Origin: Verrucomicrobia bacterium IMCC26134
GTDB lineage: Bacteria > Verrucomicrobiota > Verrucomicrobiia > Opitutales > Opitutaceae
Assembly: GCA_000972765.1 (NCBI GenBank)
Contig: CP011265.1
Coordinates: forward strand, 2,217,501-2,281,500
Reading direction: 5' to 3'
Length of the DNA stretch: 64,000 bases
Numbering within the stretch: position 1 is the stretch's first letter; each line of letters opens with the position of its first letter. Under the pieces are notes generated by a model. That model ran no database searches. It saw nothing but the letters and a program-made list of their open reading frames with translations, and was not told the DNA's origin. This document shows, piece by piece, positions 46,343 to 55,537 of this stretch. Position numbers and translations under genes: made by a program.

Positions 46343-47980
46343 TTAGAATGCCTTGCCGTCGGCCTTGGTGCCGCAGAGTGACACCTCGATGCCGAGTTCG
46401 GCGGCGAGGGCGGCCTTGGTGTAGAGCGCGAGATCGGCATCCTTGGCGTTGTGGGCGTAGGCGACCTGGATGTGGTTGCTCTTGTGGCGGGCCATCATCT
46501 GGTCGCGGGTGACGCCGTAAGTGACAGCGTGCATGATAGGCCACTGATAGGTGGTCTCCTTCCAACGGCGCTCGGTCTCCGCCTGCGGGAGGCTTATGAC
46601 TTTGGCGCGGCCGAGGTCCATCTTGAGCTTGCCGTTTTCGACGAAGAAGCGGCTCCAGATAATCTCGCCGACCTTGGCGATGCCCCGGAGGGTGCCGCCG
46701 CCGAGTCTGAAATACATACCCGGTTGGCGGAGCGAATCAGAGCCCGCCCAGCCGCCAACATGGTGATCGGCCGGGGCGCTGCCGGAGATGAGAAAAACCC
46801 AGACGTATTCGTCGGTGGTGCCGGACTTGTCCCAATCACCCCAACGCAGATCGTGAAGGGTGTTGGCGCGGGGCTGGTTGAGGGCCTTGTGCACGCGGTC
46901 GGTGAAAAGGCCGTCGAGTCCGGCGCACTCGTCCACCTCGTTAAAGTGGGGAATGGGCTCGCCGCCGCGGATGATGGAGCCGTCGGCGCGTTTGACGGGA
47001 GGACGCTCGGTGGAGTTGAGCGTGCCCTCGACGAGGTCGGAGGCGGGGAGGAGGTCCTTGAGGCCCTGCTGATACTGGATGCCGATGGTCTCGCAGCCGA
47101 ACTCGTCGGCGATGCGCACAGCGGCGATGTAGGTCTTGCACTGGAGGAGAACCTGGCGCTCGGTGAGCTCGGTGGCCTCATCGGTGCCGAAGTGGAATTT
47201 CAGGCCCTTCTTCTTATACCAGTTGAACACCTCGAGCGACTCGGCGTCGGAGACCTGGGTGGTGGCGTAGTAGAGGGCGGACTGGGAGAGGCGCTCCTTG
47301 TAAACGCCGGTGGAGAAGAGGAGCTCGTCGGGGATAATGGCGTTATACATACCCATGCAGCCTTCGTCGAAGACGCCCATGATGGACTTCCTCACGCGAA
47401 GATCGTCCGCGATTTTTTTGGCGAGGGCCTTGGCCTTCGCGGGCACGGTTGCCTTGGCGAAGGCTTTGACATGGGGGGTCTTGTGCTTGACCGCGCCGCC
47501 CTTGAGCCAGGTCTCTAGGCCGCCGAGGAAGAGGGTGTCGTCGAAGTTCTCGCTCCAGAGGGTGGAGTATTTTACGCCGGCCTTGGTGAGGGAACCATTC
47601 AGGTTGAGCATGCCGACGAGGCCGGGCCAGGTGCCGGACCAGTTGGCGACGTTGAGGATCGGGCCCTGGTGCGAGATCAGGCCGTGCAGCAAATGGTGCG
47701 AATACTGCCAGACGCACTCGGCGACGATGAGCGGGGCGGTCGGATCGATGGTGGCAAACACCTCCATGCCCTCTTTCTGCGAACCGATGAAGCCGTGCTT
47801 CACGTCCTTTTTGTAAGGATGCGCGCGGACGAGTTTATAGCCGAAGGTGGCTACGACCTCGGCCAGTTGCTTTTCCATGGCCGCTTGGGCGGGCCAGCAC
47901 TTTTCATTCGCCGATTGGCGGAGATCGCCGTTGGCGACGAGATACACACTCTTCTTGGGAAGTTTTTTTACGGAGGGCAT
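46343..47980 (-). CDS. L-fucose/L-arabinose isomerase-family protein
   Basis: A 545-residue protein of the FucI/AraA fold. Seen: [39 protein letters not shown] (metal-site Glu region), [25 protein letters not shown], and [13 protein letters not shown] near the C-terminus (His region). Length is near FucI (about 590) and longer than AraA (about 500). Substrate could be L-fucose, D-arabinose or another 6-deoxysugar (inference). It is divergent from an AraC gene and followed by a class II aldolase. No dedicated kinase is adjacent. Confidence 0.78.
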   Translation of the reverse strand: MPSVKKLPKKSVYLVANGDLRQSANEKCWPAQAAMEKQLAEVVATFGYKLVRAHPYKKDVKHGFIGSQKEGMEVFATIDPTAPLIVAECVWQYSHHLLHGLISHQGPILNVANWSGTWPGLVGMLNLNGSLTKAGVKYSTLWSENFDDTLFLGGLETWLKGGAVKHKTPHVKAFAKATVPAKAKALAKKIADDLRVRKSIMGVFDEGCMGMYNAIIPDELLFSTGVYKERLSQSALYYATTQVSDAESLEVFNWYKKKGLKFHFGTDEATELTERQVLLQCKTYIAAVRIADEFGCETIGIQYQQGLKDLLPASDLVEGTLNSTERPPVKRADGSIIRGGEPIPHFNEVDECAGLDGLFTDRVHKALNQPRANTLHDLRWGDWDKSGTTDEYVWVFLISGSAPADHHVGGWAGSDSLRQPGMYFRLGGGTLRGIAKVGEIIWSRFFVENGKLKMDLGRAKVISLPQAETERRWKETTYQWPIMHAVTYGVTRDQMMARHKSNHIQVAYAHNAKDADLALYTKAALAAELGIEVSLCGTKADGKAF

Positions 47981-48019
47981 GGTAGTGATGAGAGGCTAAG
48001 ACGGAAAATATAAGAAGGA

Positions 48020-48065
48020 AAGGGTTGCGGGAGAATAAGCCGTGATATGTCGAATATCAACCCTT
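48020..48065. promoter_or_regulatory. nested palindromes in the divergent isomerase/araC promoter region
   Basis: Outer arms AAGGGTTG (48020-48027) and CAACCCTT (48058-48065) enclose an inner repeat GATAT (48044-48048) and ATATC (48054-48058) with a 5-bp centre. The region lies 30-40 bp from either start and is a probable operator. Confidence 0.45.
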
Positions 48066-48094
48066 CCACTTTAGCATAAAATGTCCTCTTGTGA

Positions 48095-49006
48095 ATGGAC
48101 GTTAACAACCTCTACATGGATAATTTCGGCCTACCACCTGACCCCGCTCTGCTAGCCTCTCAAGTGGCGGACAGCCGCACCTTTTTCCTGCAACTCGCCG
48201 GCCCGTGGCGCGAGAAGTTGGCCGTCGTTCTGGGCGGCTGGGAGCGGTGCCGGCCCGACTACACCGTGGCACGAAGCCACTACCCCTACATGGTGATCGA
48301 ACTGGTCGTCGGCGGTCGCGGGCAATGCTGGCTTGATGGCGCTGCGCACCGGTTGGAGAGCGGCGTGTGCTTCGCCAGCGGACCGCGCACCGCCTGCCGG
48401 ATCGAGACAGACGCGGAAGCTCCGCTGGAAAAATTTTTCTTCGCCCTCGCCGGTCCCGGAACCAACCGCGCGCTGACCCAAGCCGGACTCCTGCACGGCC
48501 GAGCCAGACGGCTCGCCGCGCTGGGCGAAGTGCGCGAAGTGGCGGAGCTCATCACCCGCGAAGGCCGGCGGCACGGAACAGCGTCGGGCGCGATTTGCGG
48601 CCGGCTGGCGGAAGTGTTGCTCTTGCAAATAGGCGAAGCACCCGCGCGGGGCGCGAGCGTCGGCCCCAAAACGGGTTCGGAGGGAGCGAGGGAGAACTTC
48701 GAACGCTGCCGGGCCCTCATCGACGCCAACGCCGCCGAGTGGCGCGGGCTGGAAGAGATCGCCACGGCGGCAGGGCTGGAGGCTTCGAGCGTGTGCAGGC
48801 TTTTCCGGCGCTTCCTCGGCGTGAGTCCGCATCAATATCTGCGGCGGCGAAAAATGGCCGTGGCCGCCGCTTTCCTGCTGGAAACCGGTGGCAAGGTCCA
48901 GGAAGCCGCCGCGCGGGTGGGCATGGATGACCCCTTCCACTTCTCACGCTGTTTTCGCGCCGTCCACGGCGTGCCCCCGAGCGCCTTGATGGCTGCCCGG
49001 CGTTGA
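48095..49006 (+). CDS. AraC-family transcription regulator of the FucI-like operon
   Basis: A 303-residue regulator. The N-terminal cupin-like domain spans about residues 20-150. The C-terminal AraC double helix-turn-helix has LEEIATAAGLEASSVCRLFR and VQEAAARVGMDDPFHFSRCF, followed by the P-x-A ending. It is divergent from the FucI-like gene across 114 bp containing nested palindromes. The start could be the ATG at 48116 (MDNFGLPP). Confidence 0.87.
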   Translation: MDVNNLYMDNFGLPPDPALLASQVADSRTFFLQLAGPWREKLAVVLGGWERCRPDYTVARSHYPYMVIELVVGGRGQCWLDGAAHRLESGVCFASGPRTACRIETDAEAPLEKFFFALAGPGTNRALTQAGLLHGRARRLAALGEVREVAELITREGRRHGTASGAICGRLAEVLLLQIGEAPARGASVGPKTGSEGARENFERCRALIDANAAEWRGLEEIATAAGLEASSVCRLFRRFLGVSPHQYLRRRKMAVAAAFLLETGGKVQEAAARVGMDDPFHFSRCFRAVHGVPPSALMAARR

Positions 49007-49031
49007 GCAGGCTCGCGGCAGCAGGCGCAGA

Positions 49032-49898
49032 TCAGGCGACGCGGTCACGCCCCGACCACTTCGCCTCGCAGAGCGCCTTGTCCGCAGCATCCACCAGCTC
49101 GCTCACACCGCCTCGCGAGGCGTTCCACTCCGAAACTCCGATCGAAACCGTGCAGCCGAGTTGCTTGACCAGCTCGCGTATACTTTCCGACCGATCACGC
49201 CCTTCCACTGCATCGGACTCCACGAGCAAAACCGCAAACTCATCGCCGCCCCAGCGAATCACGAAATCCACCGACCTGACTTCGTCTTGAATGGCGTGGG
49301 CCAGATTGAACAACATTTTGTCTCCGGTGACGTTGCCGAGGGTGTCGTTGATCATCTTCATGTTATCCACGTTTATCAGCAAAATCGTAAGCGGACGATC
49401 AAACTGGCGGGCCCGCGTGACCTCGTTTTCCATAATGCGAAGCCCTTCCTTCTGGTTATAGAGCCCGGTCAGTATATCCCGGGTGGCCGCATCCGACAGT
49501 TTCATTAACGTCTCCTGCAAACGCAGCGTGTAACGAAGCGAACGCTCCAGAGCGCGCGGATTGATTTCGGATTTCACCAGATAATCCAAAGCCCCCGCGT
49601 CCATCGCCAGAACATCCAAGTCTCCCGTATTCACATAGGTGAGAAATATCACCGGAGTATTCACGCTATGCAGAGACGGTTCTCTCATCAGCTCAAGGCC
49701 GTTGCGTTTTCCTAATTGATAATCGAGGAGACAGACCGAGTATTCCCCCGTGCAAAGTTGCGTCAGGCCTTCTTCATACGTTTGGGCCCAGTGCAGATCG
49801 TAACTATCCCGCTCGAACTTTGAAAAAGCAGCCTCAATTATGCGGGCTGCGCCGCGTTCATCATCGATCAACAATACTTTCCGCTTAGACTCTGACAT
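49032..49898 (-). CDS. response regulator with GGDEF diguanylate cyclase output
   Basis: A 288-residue protein. Residues 5-120 are a receiver domain with acidic pocket Asp12-Asp13, phospho-Asp59 (CLLDYQLG) and the switch Thr/Lys region. Residues about 130-288 are a GGDEF domain with intact GGDEF at 217-221 and the inhibitory I-site RxxD at 208-211 (RSVDFVIRWGGDEF). It would make c-di-GMP in response to a sensor kinase and be product-inhibited. The start at 49898 (MSESKRKVLLIDDE) is chosen because the upstream extension lacks family character. No kinase is adjacent; the hybrid kinase at 55538 may or may not be its partner. Confidence 0.92.
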   Translation of the reverse strand: MSESKRKVLLIDDERGAARIIEAAFSKFERDSYDLHWAQTYEEGLTQLCTGEYSVCLLDYQLGKRNGLELMREPSLHSVNTPVIFLTYVNTGDLDVLAMDAGALDYLVKSEINPRALERSLRYTLRLQETLMKLSDAATRDILTGLYNQKEGLRIMENEVTRARQFDRPLTILLINVDNMKMINDTLGNVTGDKMLFNLAHAIQDEVRSVDFVIRWGGDEFAVLLVESDAVEGRDRSESIRELVKQLGCTVSIGVSEWNASRGGVSELVDAADKALCEAKWSGRDRVA

Positions 49899-50008
49899 GC
49901 ATTTAGGATACCGGTGGCTAAACCTGAGGGCAAGCCGACACATTGGAAAAGGACTGCTTTGTGCACCTGTGTCTTGCCCAGCACATCGTGCGTGATGCAC
50001 GTTATGGA

Positions 50009-50410
50009 ATGCTCTCACATCGCAGCCAGATCGAAGTCCGCTATGCCGAGACCGACATGATGGGTGTCGTTTACCACGGCAGTTACCTGCCCTGGCTCGA
50101 GGTCGCGCGCACCGCCATGCTCGCATCCGAGGGCCTTCCCTACCGCCAGCTGGAGGACGCCGGTTACTACCTCCCCGTAATCGAGGTGAGTATGCGTTAC
50201 CAACGCCCTGCCCGCTACGCCGACATCATCACCATCGAAGCCGTGATCCGGGAAAAACCGGGCATTCGCCTGCGCATCGACTACCGCCTGTATCGCGGCG
50301 AGGAGCTGATCGCCGAGGGCCACACCGTGCACGTCTTCATTGATAAATCACACCGCCCGCTACGACCGCCGGCCGCTTTTGTCGCGCTGATGCAAAAACA
50401 CTTTGCCTGA
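50009..50410 (+). CDS. YbgC-like acyl-CoA thioesterase (hotdog fold)
   Basis: A 133-residue 4-hydroxybenzoyl-CoA-type thioesterase. The catalytic Asp motif is RYAETDMMGVVYHGSYLPW, followed by the hotdog helix and strands ending VHVFIDKSHRPLR. YbgC proteins act on acyl-CoA or acyl-ACP, often near tol-pal; none is adjacent here. The ATG at 50009 fits the family; the earlier one at 49943 adds unrelated residues. It converges on queG with 6 bp between them. Confidence 0.87.
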   Translation: MLSHRSQIEVRYAETDMMGVVYHGSYLPWLEVARTAMLASEGLPYRQLEDAGYYLPVIEVSMRYQRPARYADIITIEAVIREKPGIRLRIDYRLYRGEELIAEGHTVHVFIDKSHRPLRPPAAFVALMQKHFA

Positions 50411-50416
50411 ACCGGA

Positions 50417-51595
50417 TCAGGCGCCGGACACGCCGCCGATTCCCTCGGCCGCGAATTCGGCCAGCACCATCGCCTCGGTCTCCGCGACGCTTAATGACTG
50501 CAAACGCGCATGCTGGCCAAGTCGCGCCAGCGCCCAGACCGCGTGCGCACGCACCATCGGCACTCCCTCCGAGGCCAGCCGCGCCAACGGCTCCACGCAC
50601 TGAAGAGCGCCGGTGTTGCCCGCCACGATGCAGGCGTTGCGCAAAAGCCCCGCGAGCTTCACCCGCTTCACCGCCGTATTCTTGAAAATCGCCGCAAAGC
50701 TCTCCGGTGAGAGCGCTAGAATCTCGAGTAAACTGAGGCGCGTCATCTCCGGCCTGGCTGTAACCAGTATCTCACGACTCGCCTGCGCGAAACGATTCCA
50801 AGGGCAGACCTCAAGGCAGGTGTCGCAGCCATAAATCCGGTCGCCGATGCCGGCCCGTAATTCGCGGGGAATGACGCCTTTGTTCTCGATCGTATGGTAA
50901 CTTACGCACCGGCGCGCGTCGATGACCCCCGGGGCGGTGAACGCCGCCGTGGGGCACGCGTCCAGGCAGCGTGTGCATTTGCCGCAGAGCTGGCCGGCGT
51001 GAGTGCCAGTGGCGGAGGGCGGCTTGCCAGGCAAGGGTGAGTCGGGCGGCAGTTCCAGCCGGGTGAGCACACAGGCAAGGAAGAGCCAGTTGCCGTATTC
51101 CCGCGAGATCAGCATCGCATTTTTACCGGTGAACCCCAGTCCCGACCGGGCCGCCCAGCCGCGCTCAAGAACCGGTCCGGTGTCAACGTAGTAACGGTGG
51201 TCATCCGTGCCTATTCCACTCAGCTCCTCCAACACCGCTCCGGCACGGACCAACGCGGTTTTTATGGTGTCGTGGTAGTCCGAATACTGCGAATACCTCG
51301 CCCAGCGCGGCACCGGTCCGGACGCCGGCGGTTTGGACTCCCCGTCCCCCGTAGAATAATTAATCCCCAGCATGATCACGGTGCGCACCCCCGGCAGAAC
51401 GAGTTCGGGGTCGCCGCGCTTGGCCGCGCCGCGCTCCAACCAAGCCATGTCGGCGTGGTGACCGGCCGCCAGCCAGGCGTCCAATCCATCGCCGAAGGCC
51501 GGCTCGGCCCGGGCAAAACGCACGGCGTCAAATCCCAGCGCACGGAACCGCGTCCGCACCTGTTCACGCAAAACGATGCCGGGTGATTCAGTCAT
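50417..51595 (-). CDS. queG: epoxyqueuosine reductase
   Basis: A 392-residue enzyme for the last step of queuosine synthesis in tRNA. The N-terminal cobalamin-binding region has VIMLGINYSTG and the YSQYSDYHD segment. Two 4Fe-4S clusters follow (CGKCTRCLDACPTAAF, and CDTCLEVCPWNRF), then a C-terminal HEAT-like segment (MVRAHAVWALARLGQ). Start 51595 is internal to a longer frame and matches the family. It overlaps aroK by 8 bp. Confidence 0.94.
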   Translation of the reverse strand: MTESPGIVLREQVRTRFRALGFDAVRFARAEPAFGDGLDAWLAAGHHADMAWLERGAAKRGDPELVLPGVRTVIMLGINYSTGDGESKPPASGPVPRWARYSQYSDYHDTIKTALVRAGAVLEELSGIGTDDHRYYVDTGPVLERGWAARSGLGFTGKNAMLISREYGNWLFLACVLTRLELPPDSPLPGKPPSATGTHAGQLCGKCTRCLDACPTAAFTAPGVIDARRCVSYHTIENKGVIPRELRAGIGDRIYGCDTCLEVCPWNRFAQASREILVTARPEMTRLSLLEILALSPESFAAIFKNTAVKRVKLAGLLRNACIVAGNTGALQCVEPLARLASEGVPMVRAHAVWALARLGQHARLQSLSVAETEAMVLAEFAAEGIGGVSGA

Positions 51596-52157
51596 TTTTA
51601 TCCGGCGGCCTGCCGCCGCGCGCACGGACAAAATCCACCGAATCGCGCCGGTAAACACGCAGCACATGCTGAACGACCTCGAGTTGAGGCCTGTTGTCGG
51701 TTAGGATCACGCTCCCGGCGTTGCGATAGATGGGCTCGCGCACCGCATAAAGCTCGCGCACCCGAAGTTCCGGGTCCTCGACATTGAGAAGCGGCCTCGC
51801 CCGGCTGTGCGCGGTGCGTCGCAAGATGGTTTCAACGGTGGCATGCAGACAGATGACCACCCCGCGCTTTTGCAGCTCGGTCAGCATGCCGGGCTGCACC
51901 ACCAGGCCGCCGCCGCATGCCACCACGGTGCCTTGGGCCGGGTGTCCGTTTTCAATAAAATCCCGCTCCATGCGGCGGAAGGCGGCTTCGCCCTGATTGG
52001 CAAAAATATCCGCGATTGTCCGGCCCTGCAAACGCTCGATTTCATGGTCACTGTCCAGCCAACGGTGCCCGAGCCTAGCCGAGACGATACGTGAAACCGT
52101 GGTCTTCCCGGTGCCCATAAAACCTACCAGATACAAATTGACGTCATTCGGCCGCAT
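51588..52157 (-). CDS. aroK: shikimate kinase
   Basis: A 189-residue kinase phosphorylating shikimate at O3. Seen: P-loop LVGFMGTGKTTVSR, shikimate-binding LDSDHEIE and FRRMERDFI, ACGGGLVV (Walker B-like GGG), and the LID region with RARPLL. The ATG at 52157 is the family start. It overlaps queG by 8 bp, so the two are coupled. Confidence 0.94.
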   Translation of the reverse strand: MRPNDVNLYLVGFMGTGKTTVSRIVSARLGHRWLDSDHEIERLQGRTIADIFANQGEAAFRRMERDFIENGHPAQGTVVACGGGLVVQPGMLTELQKRGVVICLHATVETILRRTAHSRARPLLNVEDPELRVRELYAVREPIYRNAGSVILTDNRPQLEVVQHVLRVYRRDSVDFVRARGGRPPDKND

Positions 52158-52263
52158 CCTGCGCAGGCAAGGAGCTTGGCGGGGGCTTGCAAACAAATCC
52201 GCCCCAGCAAGTGACCCGCAACGCTTGCTTTGGCAGGACACCTGCTCAACGCCTGCACCCAAT

Positions 52264-53124
52264 ATGAGGCTTCGCGTCACGCATAAGACCAATTACCGAT
52301 ACCCTCGGGCCGTCGATTTCGCACCTCACCGGCTGTTCCTGAGACCGCGCACCACCGCCCACCAGCGATTGCTTCACCACGAGCTGTTGATCACCCCGCA
52401 CGCAAAGCTCGCTTCCTTGCGCGACGCCCATGACAACGACGCCGACTGCGCCTATTTTTCCTGCAAAGCAGCGGAACTGTCCATCCACTCGACCTTCGAG
52501 GTCGAAAACTCTCAGGTCAACCCCTTCGACTTCATCCTCGAAGCCACGGCGATCTCCTTCCCGTTCACCTATGGGGCCGATGAAATCCTGGCCTTGGGCG
52601 CCTACCTCGCCCCGCCTTATGCGAAGACGCAAGACGCGCTGCTCGCCTGGCTGGATAAACGCTTCCTCGATAGGCCCGCGGAAACCGTTCCTTTTATCAG
52701 CGCCTTGAATCAACTGCTTTTCCGCCAGCTAGGCTACCAGCGCCGTGATGAGCAGGGCATTCAACCCTCGCTGGTCACCCTCGAGCTGGGCGGAGGCGCC
52801 TGCCGCGACTATGCGGTGCTGTTCATCGAACTGTGCCGCACGCTCGGCATCGCGGCCCGTTTCGTCAGCGGCTACCTCTACGCCCCGTCCGGCGAGGACA
52901 GCCGCGCCGTCGGTGCCATGCATGCTTGGGCCGAGGTCTACCTTCCTGGAGCTGGCTGGCGCGCGCTCGATCCGACGCACGGCATCTGGTGCGACACCAC
53001 GTTCATCCCCGTCGCGCACGCCGCCGTCGCCGAATCCGTCAATCCCATCCAGGGCAACCTCTACGCCCGCGATCCAGTCGGCTCCACCCTCCATACCGAG
53101 GTAGTTGTAGAAAAAATATCCTGA
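52264..53124 (+). CDS. transglutaminase-like protein with bacterial N-terminal domain
   Basis: A 286-residue protein. The N-terminal beta domain (MRLRVTHKTNYRYPRAVDFA, RLFLRPRT) is the Bact_transglu_N type. The core has Cys in GACRDYAVLFIELCR, His in AMHAWAEVYLP and Asp in LDPTHG, the Cys-His-Asp triad of papain-like transglutaminases and peptidases. It is followed after 11 bp by a DUF2126 amidoligase. In many bacteria these two functions are one protein or a pair (family knowledge), and the pair is thought to make and cut amide bonds on peptides. Confidence 0.88.
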   Translation: MRLRVTHKTNYRYPRAVDFAPHRLFLRPRTTAHQRLLHHELLITPHAKLASLRDAHDNDADCAYFSCKAAELSIHSTFEVENSQVNPFDFILEATAISFPFTYGADEILALGAYLAPPYAKTQDALLAWLDKRFLDRPAETVPFISALNQLLFRQLGYQRRDEQGIQPSLVTLELGGGACRDYAVLFIELCRTLGIAARFVSGYLYAPSGEDSRAVGAMHAWAEVYLPGAGWRALDPTHGIWCDTTFIPVAHAAVAESVNPIQGNLYARDPVGSTLHTEVVVEKIS

Positions 53125-53135
53125 GCCTGCTCACC

Positions 53136-55331
53136 ATGAAAAGCCCAAGCATAGACCTGCTCCCCGCCCTCGCAACCTGCGCGGCGTCGGTCGAGAAAAC
53201 CCTCTCCACCCGCGAGGTCGGACTTACCATGGGCGGCGAGCCCACCTTCGTGCCGCTCCAGCCCGAGGGAGCGGAGTGGCAGACCGCCGCGCTCGGCCCG
53301 ACCAAGCTTGGTCTCGCCCGCTGCTTCGCCCACGCCTTGCTCTCACGCACCTACCCGGGCGCGATGCTGCTTCATACCTCGGGGAAACACTATCCCGGCG
53401 AGCCCCTGCCCCGCTGGTGCCTGCTTCTCCAATGGCGAGGCGATGGTCAGGTGCTTTGGCGAGACCCACGCCGCCTCAAACGCGACGGCATGCCTGGCAA
53501 ACATACCCTCGCCGACACCTCTCGGGTCATCGAGGCCTTGCTCGCCACGCTCAAGCTGCCCGCCTCCGCCGCCCGCCCTGTCGCCGAACAGGACGGCGCT
53601 AGCCACGGCTGGGTCGTGCCTCTTGACCACGATGGCACTGCCTTCGCCACCGACGATTGGAGCGCCGATCTCGGCACCGATCCGATTTTCCTCAATCCCG
53701 GGGACAGCCTCGCGGGGCTTCGCCTGCCGCTGGACCAACTTGGGGATAATCGCCTGCGCCGCGCCCTCACCGCCGAACTGCTCGAAGGCAGCGTGACGAT
53801 TTTCATACCGCCCTTGCTGCTCAACGCTTACCTGGCGCTCATCCCCGTCATCGAGAAAGCCATCGAGGCCGCCGGACTTGATGATGTCATTCTGGCTGGT
53901 TACGCCCCGCCCTACGACGCCACCCGCCTGCCCACCATCGGCTTCGCCTCCGATCCAGGCGTCATAGAGGTCAATCTCGCGCCCTGCGAGGACTGGCAGG
54001 CCTACGACGTGCAGCTGCACCGGCTCTATGAGGCGGCATCCGCGGTCGGAATGTGCGCGAGAAAATACCAGTTCAACGGCCGTGCCGTCGGCACCGGTGG
54101 CGGAGCGCATCTCGTTTTCGGCGGCCCGACGCCGGAGACCTCGCCCTTTTTTCTGCACCCCGCCCTGCTGCCTTCCGTCATCCGCTACTTCCAGCATCAC
54201 CCTGCGCTGAGCTACGCATTCAGTGGTCTCTACATGGGACCGAGTTCGCAGGCCCCGCGCATCGACGAGAGCACCTACGAGGCGCTCTACGAACTCGAGA
54301 TCGCCTGCGAAGGTGCCGCCCGTCTCGGCTCGCCCCACAACCTCGCTCTCTACGACCTGCTTTTCCGCGACCTGCTCATGGATCGCTCGGGCAACACCCA
54401 CCGCGCGGAAATCAGCGTGGACAAGCTCTGGAATCCCTTCGCGGGCAACGGCCGTCTCGGCCTGGTGGAGTTCCGCGCTTTCGAGACTCATCCCGAGGCC
54501 GCCGCGCAAAGCCTGGCCGCGCTGTTCATCCGCGCCATCCTGGCACGACTCGCCGCCGCCCCGTTGAGCGCGCCGTTCATCCGCTGGCAGGGCGAGTTGC
54601 ACGACCGTTTTTTCCTGCCTGCCTTCGTGTGGGACGACCTTGACGCCGTGTGCGCCGACTTGCGCGCCCACGGCCTACCGTTCGAGTCCGATTGGCTGCG
54701 CCCGCTCTGGGAGTGGCGCTTCCCCAAGGTCGGCGCCCTCAATCTCGTCTATACCCCGGCCTTCGCGCCGGATGCAGCCAAAGACGCGCCAGTCCCCGCC
54801 TCGGTGCCGTTTCAATTGAGCTTTCGCCAGGCCCTGGAGGCCTGGCCGCTGCTAGGCGAGTCGCCGAACGCGGGCGGCGTCGCCCGCACCGTTGACGCGT
54901 GCATGGATCGTCTCGAGGCCTGGGTTTCCGATGCGGCCGCGCTCGATCACGGACTGCTCCTCGTCAACGGCTACCCCTGCGCCTTCCGCCCCGCCGACGG
55001 TGGCTCGGCCGCCGGCATTCGTTACCGTGCGTTTTTCCTGCAACCCGCTTTGCAACCGCATTGTCCGGTGAACGCGCCCCTCCTCTTCGAATGGGTGGAT
55101 AAAACCACGCTCACCGTCACGGCAGCAGCGCGCTGGCATGTCTGGAACCCCGGTCACATCCCCTACACCGACCGCCCCGCCGACGCCGACGAGGCGGCCA
55201 CACGCCGGGCCGAGCGCTGGGAGCCCTGGCCGCACACGCTGGGCGAGGCACGCTACATCCCCCGCGTAGAGTTCGCGCCCGAGAGCAGGCACACCTTGGA
55301 TTTGCGCCGCGCCGCGCTCCTCTCCCGTTAA
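53136..55331 (+). CDS. DUF2126 putative amidoligase (glutamine-synthetase-like COOH-NH2 ligase)
   Basis: A 731-residue protein of DUF2126, assigned by comparative work to the glutamine-synthetase-like amidoligases. Seen: EVGLTMGGEPTFV near the N-terminus, the ARKYQFNGRAVGTGGGAH segment, EFRAFETHPEAA and the C-terminal GHIPYTDRP. Conserved Glu/His and Arg residues fit an ATP-dependent ligase core. It is split from the transglutaminase-like protein, whereas larger homologues fuse them. Substrate and product are unknown. The ATG at 53136 begins MKSPSIDLLPAL. Confidence 0.85.
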   Translation: MKSPSIDLLPALATCAASVEKTLSTREVGLTMGGEPTFVPLQPEGAEWQTAALGPTKLGLARCFAHALLSRTYPGAMLLHTSGKHYPGEPLPRWCLLLQWRGDGQVLWRDPRRLKRDGMPGKHTLADTSRVIEALLATLKLPASAARPVAEQDGASHGWVVPLDHDGTAFATDDWSADLGTDPIFLNPGDSLAGLRLPLDQLGDNRLRRALTAELLEGSVTIFIPPLLLNAYLALIPVIEKAIEAAGLDDVILAGYAPPYDATRLPTIGFASDPGVIEVNLAPCEDWQAYDVQLHRLYEAASAVGMCARKYQFNGRAVGTGGGAHLVFGGPTPETSPFFLHPALLPSVIRYFQHHPALSYAFSGLYMGPSSQAPRIDESTYEALYELEIACEGAARLGSPHNLALYDLLFRDLLMDRSGNTHRAEISVDKLWNPFAGNGRLGLVEFRAFETHPEAAAQSLAALFIRAILARLAAAPLSAPFIRWQGELHDRFFLPAFVWDDLDAVCADLRAHGLPFESDWLRPLWEWRFPKVGALNLVYTPAFAPDAAKDAPVPASVPFQLSFRQALEAWPLLGESPNAGGVARTVDACMDRLEAWVSDAAALDHGLLLVNGYPCAFRPADGGSAAGIRYRAFFLQPALQPHCPVNAPLLFEWVDKTTLTVTAAARWHVWNPGHIPYTDRPADADEAATRRAERWEPWPHTLGEARYIPRVEFAPESRHTLDLRRAALLSR

Positions 55332-55537
55332 GCCCGAAAGCCAAGGTCGAAGCCGAAAAGAGGGAGCACGCCCCTGAAGCAGGCGGTCTTTTGTGGAGTC
55401 CCGAAGTGCACTGAAGCGTGCATCGAGCGGGGGGGGAGGGGGGAAACCAGCAGAAGCCCGGCGGCTTGCCCCAGATCACGGCGCACCAGTTCGGATTTCG
55501 GGTTAAAGGCGAGCGGCAGCCCGTTCGCGGCCGACGA

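Noticed and set aside
39230-49006. Microcompartment locus for rhamnose/fucose breakdown
   Set aside because: No shell-protein gene or encapsulation-type gene is present in or around the sugar genes.
55429-55443. G-run after the amidoligase gene as a phase-variable tract
   Set aside because: It is outside any reading frame and interrupted by an A; no promoter role can be shown.
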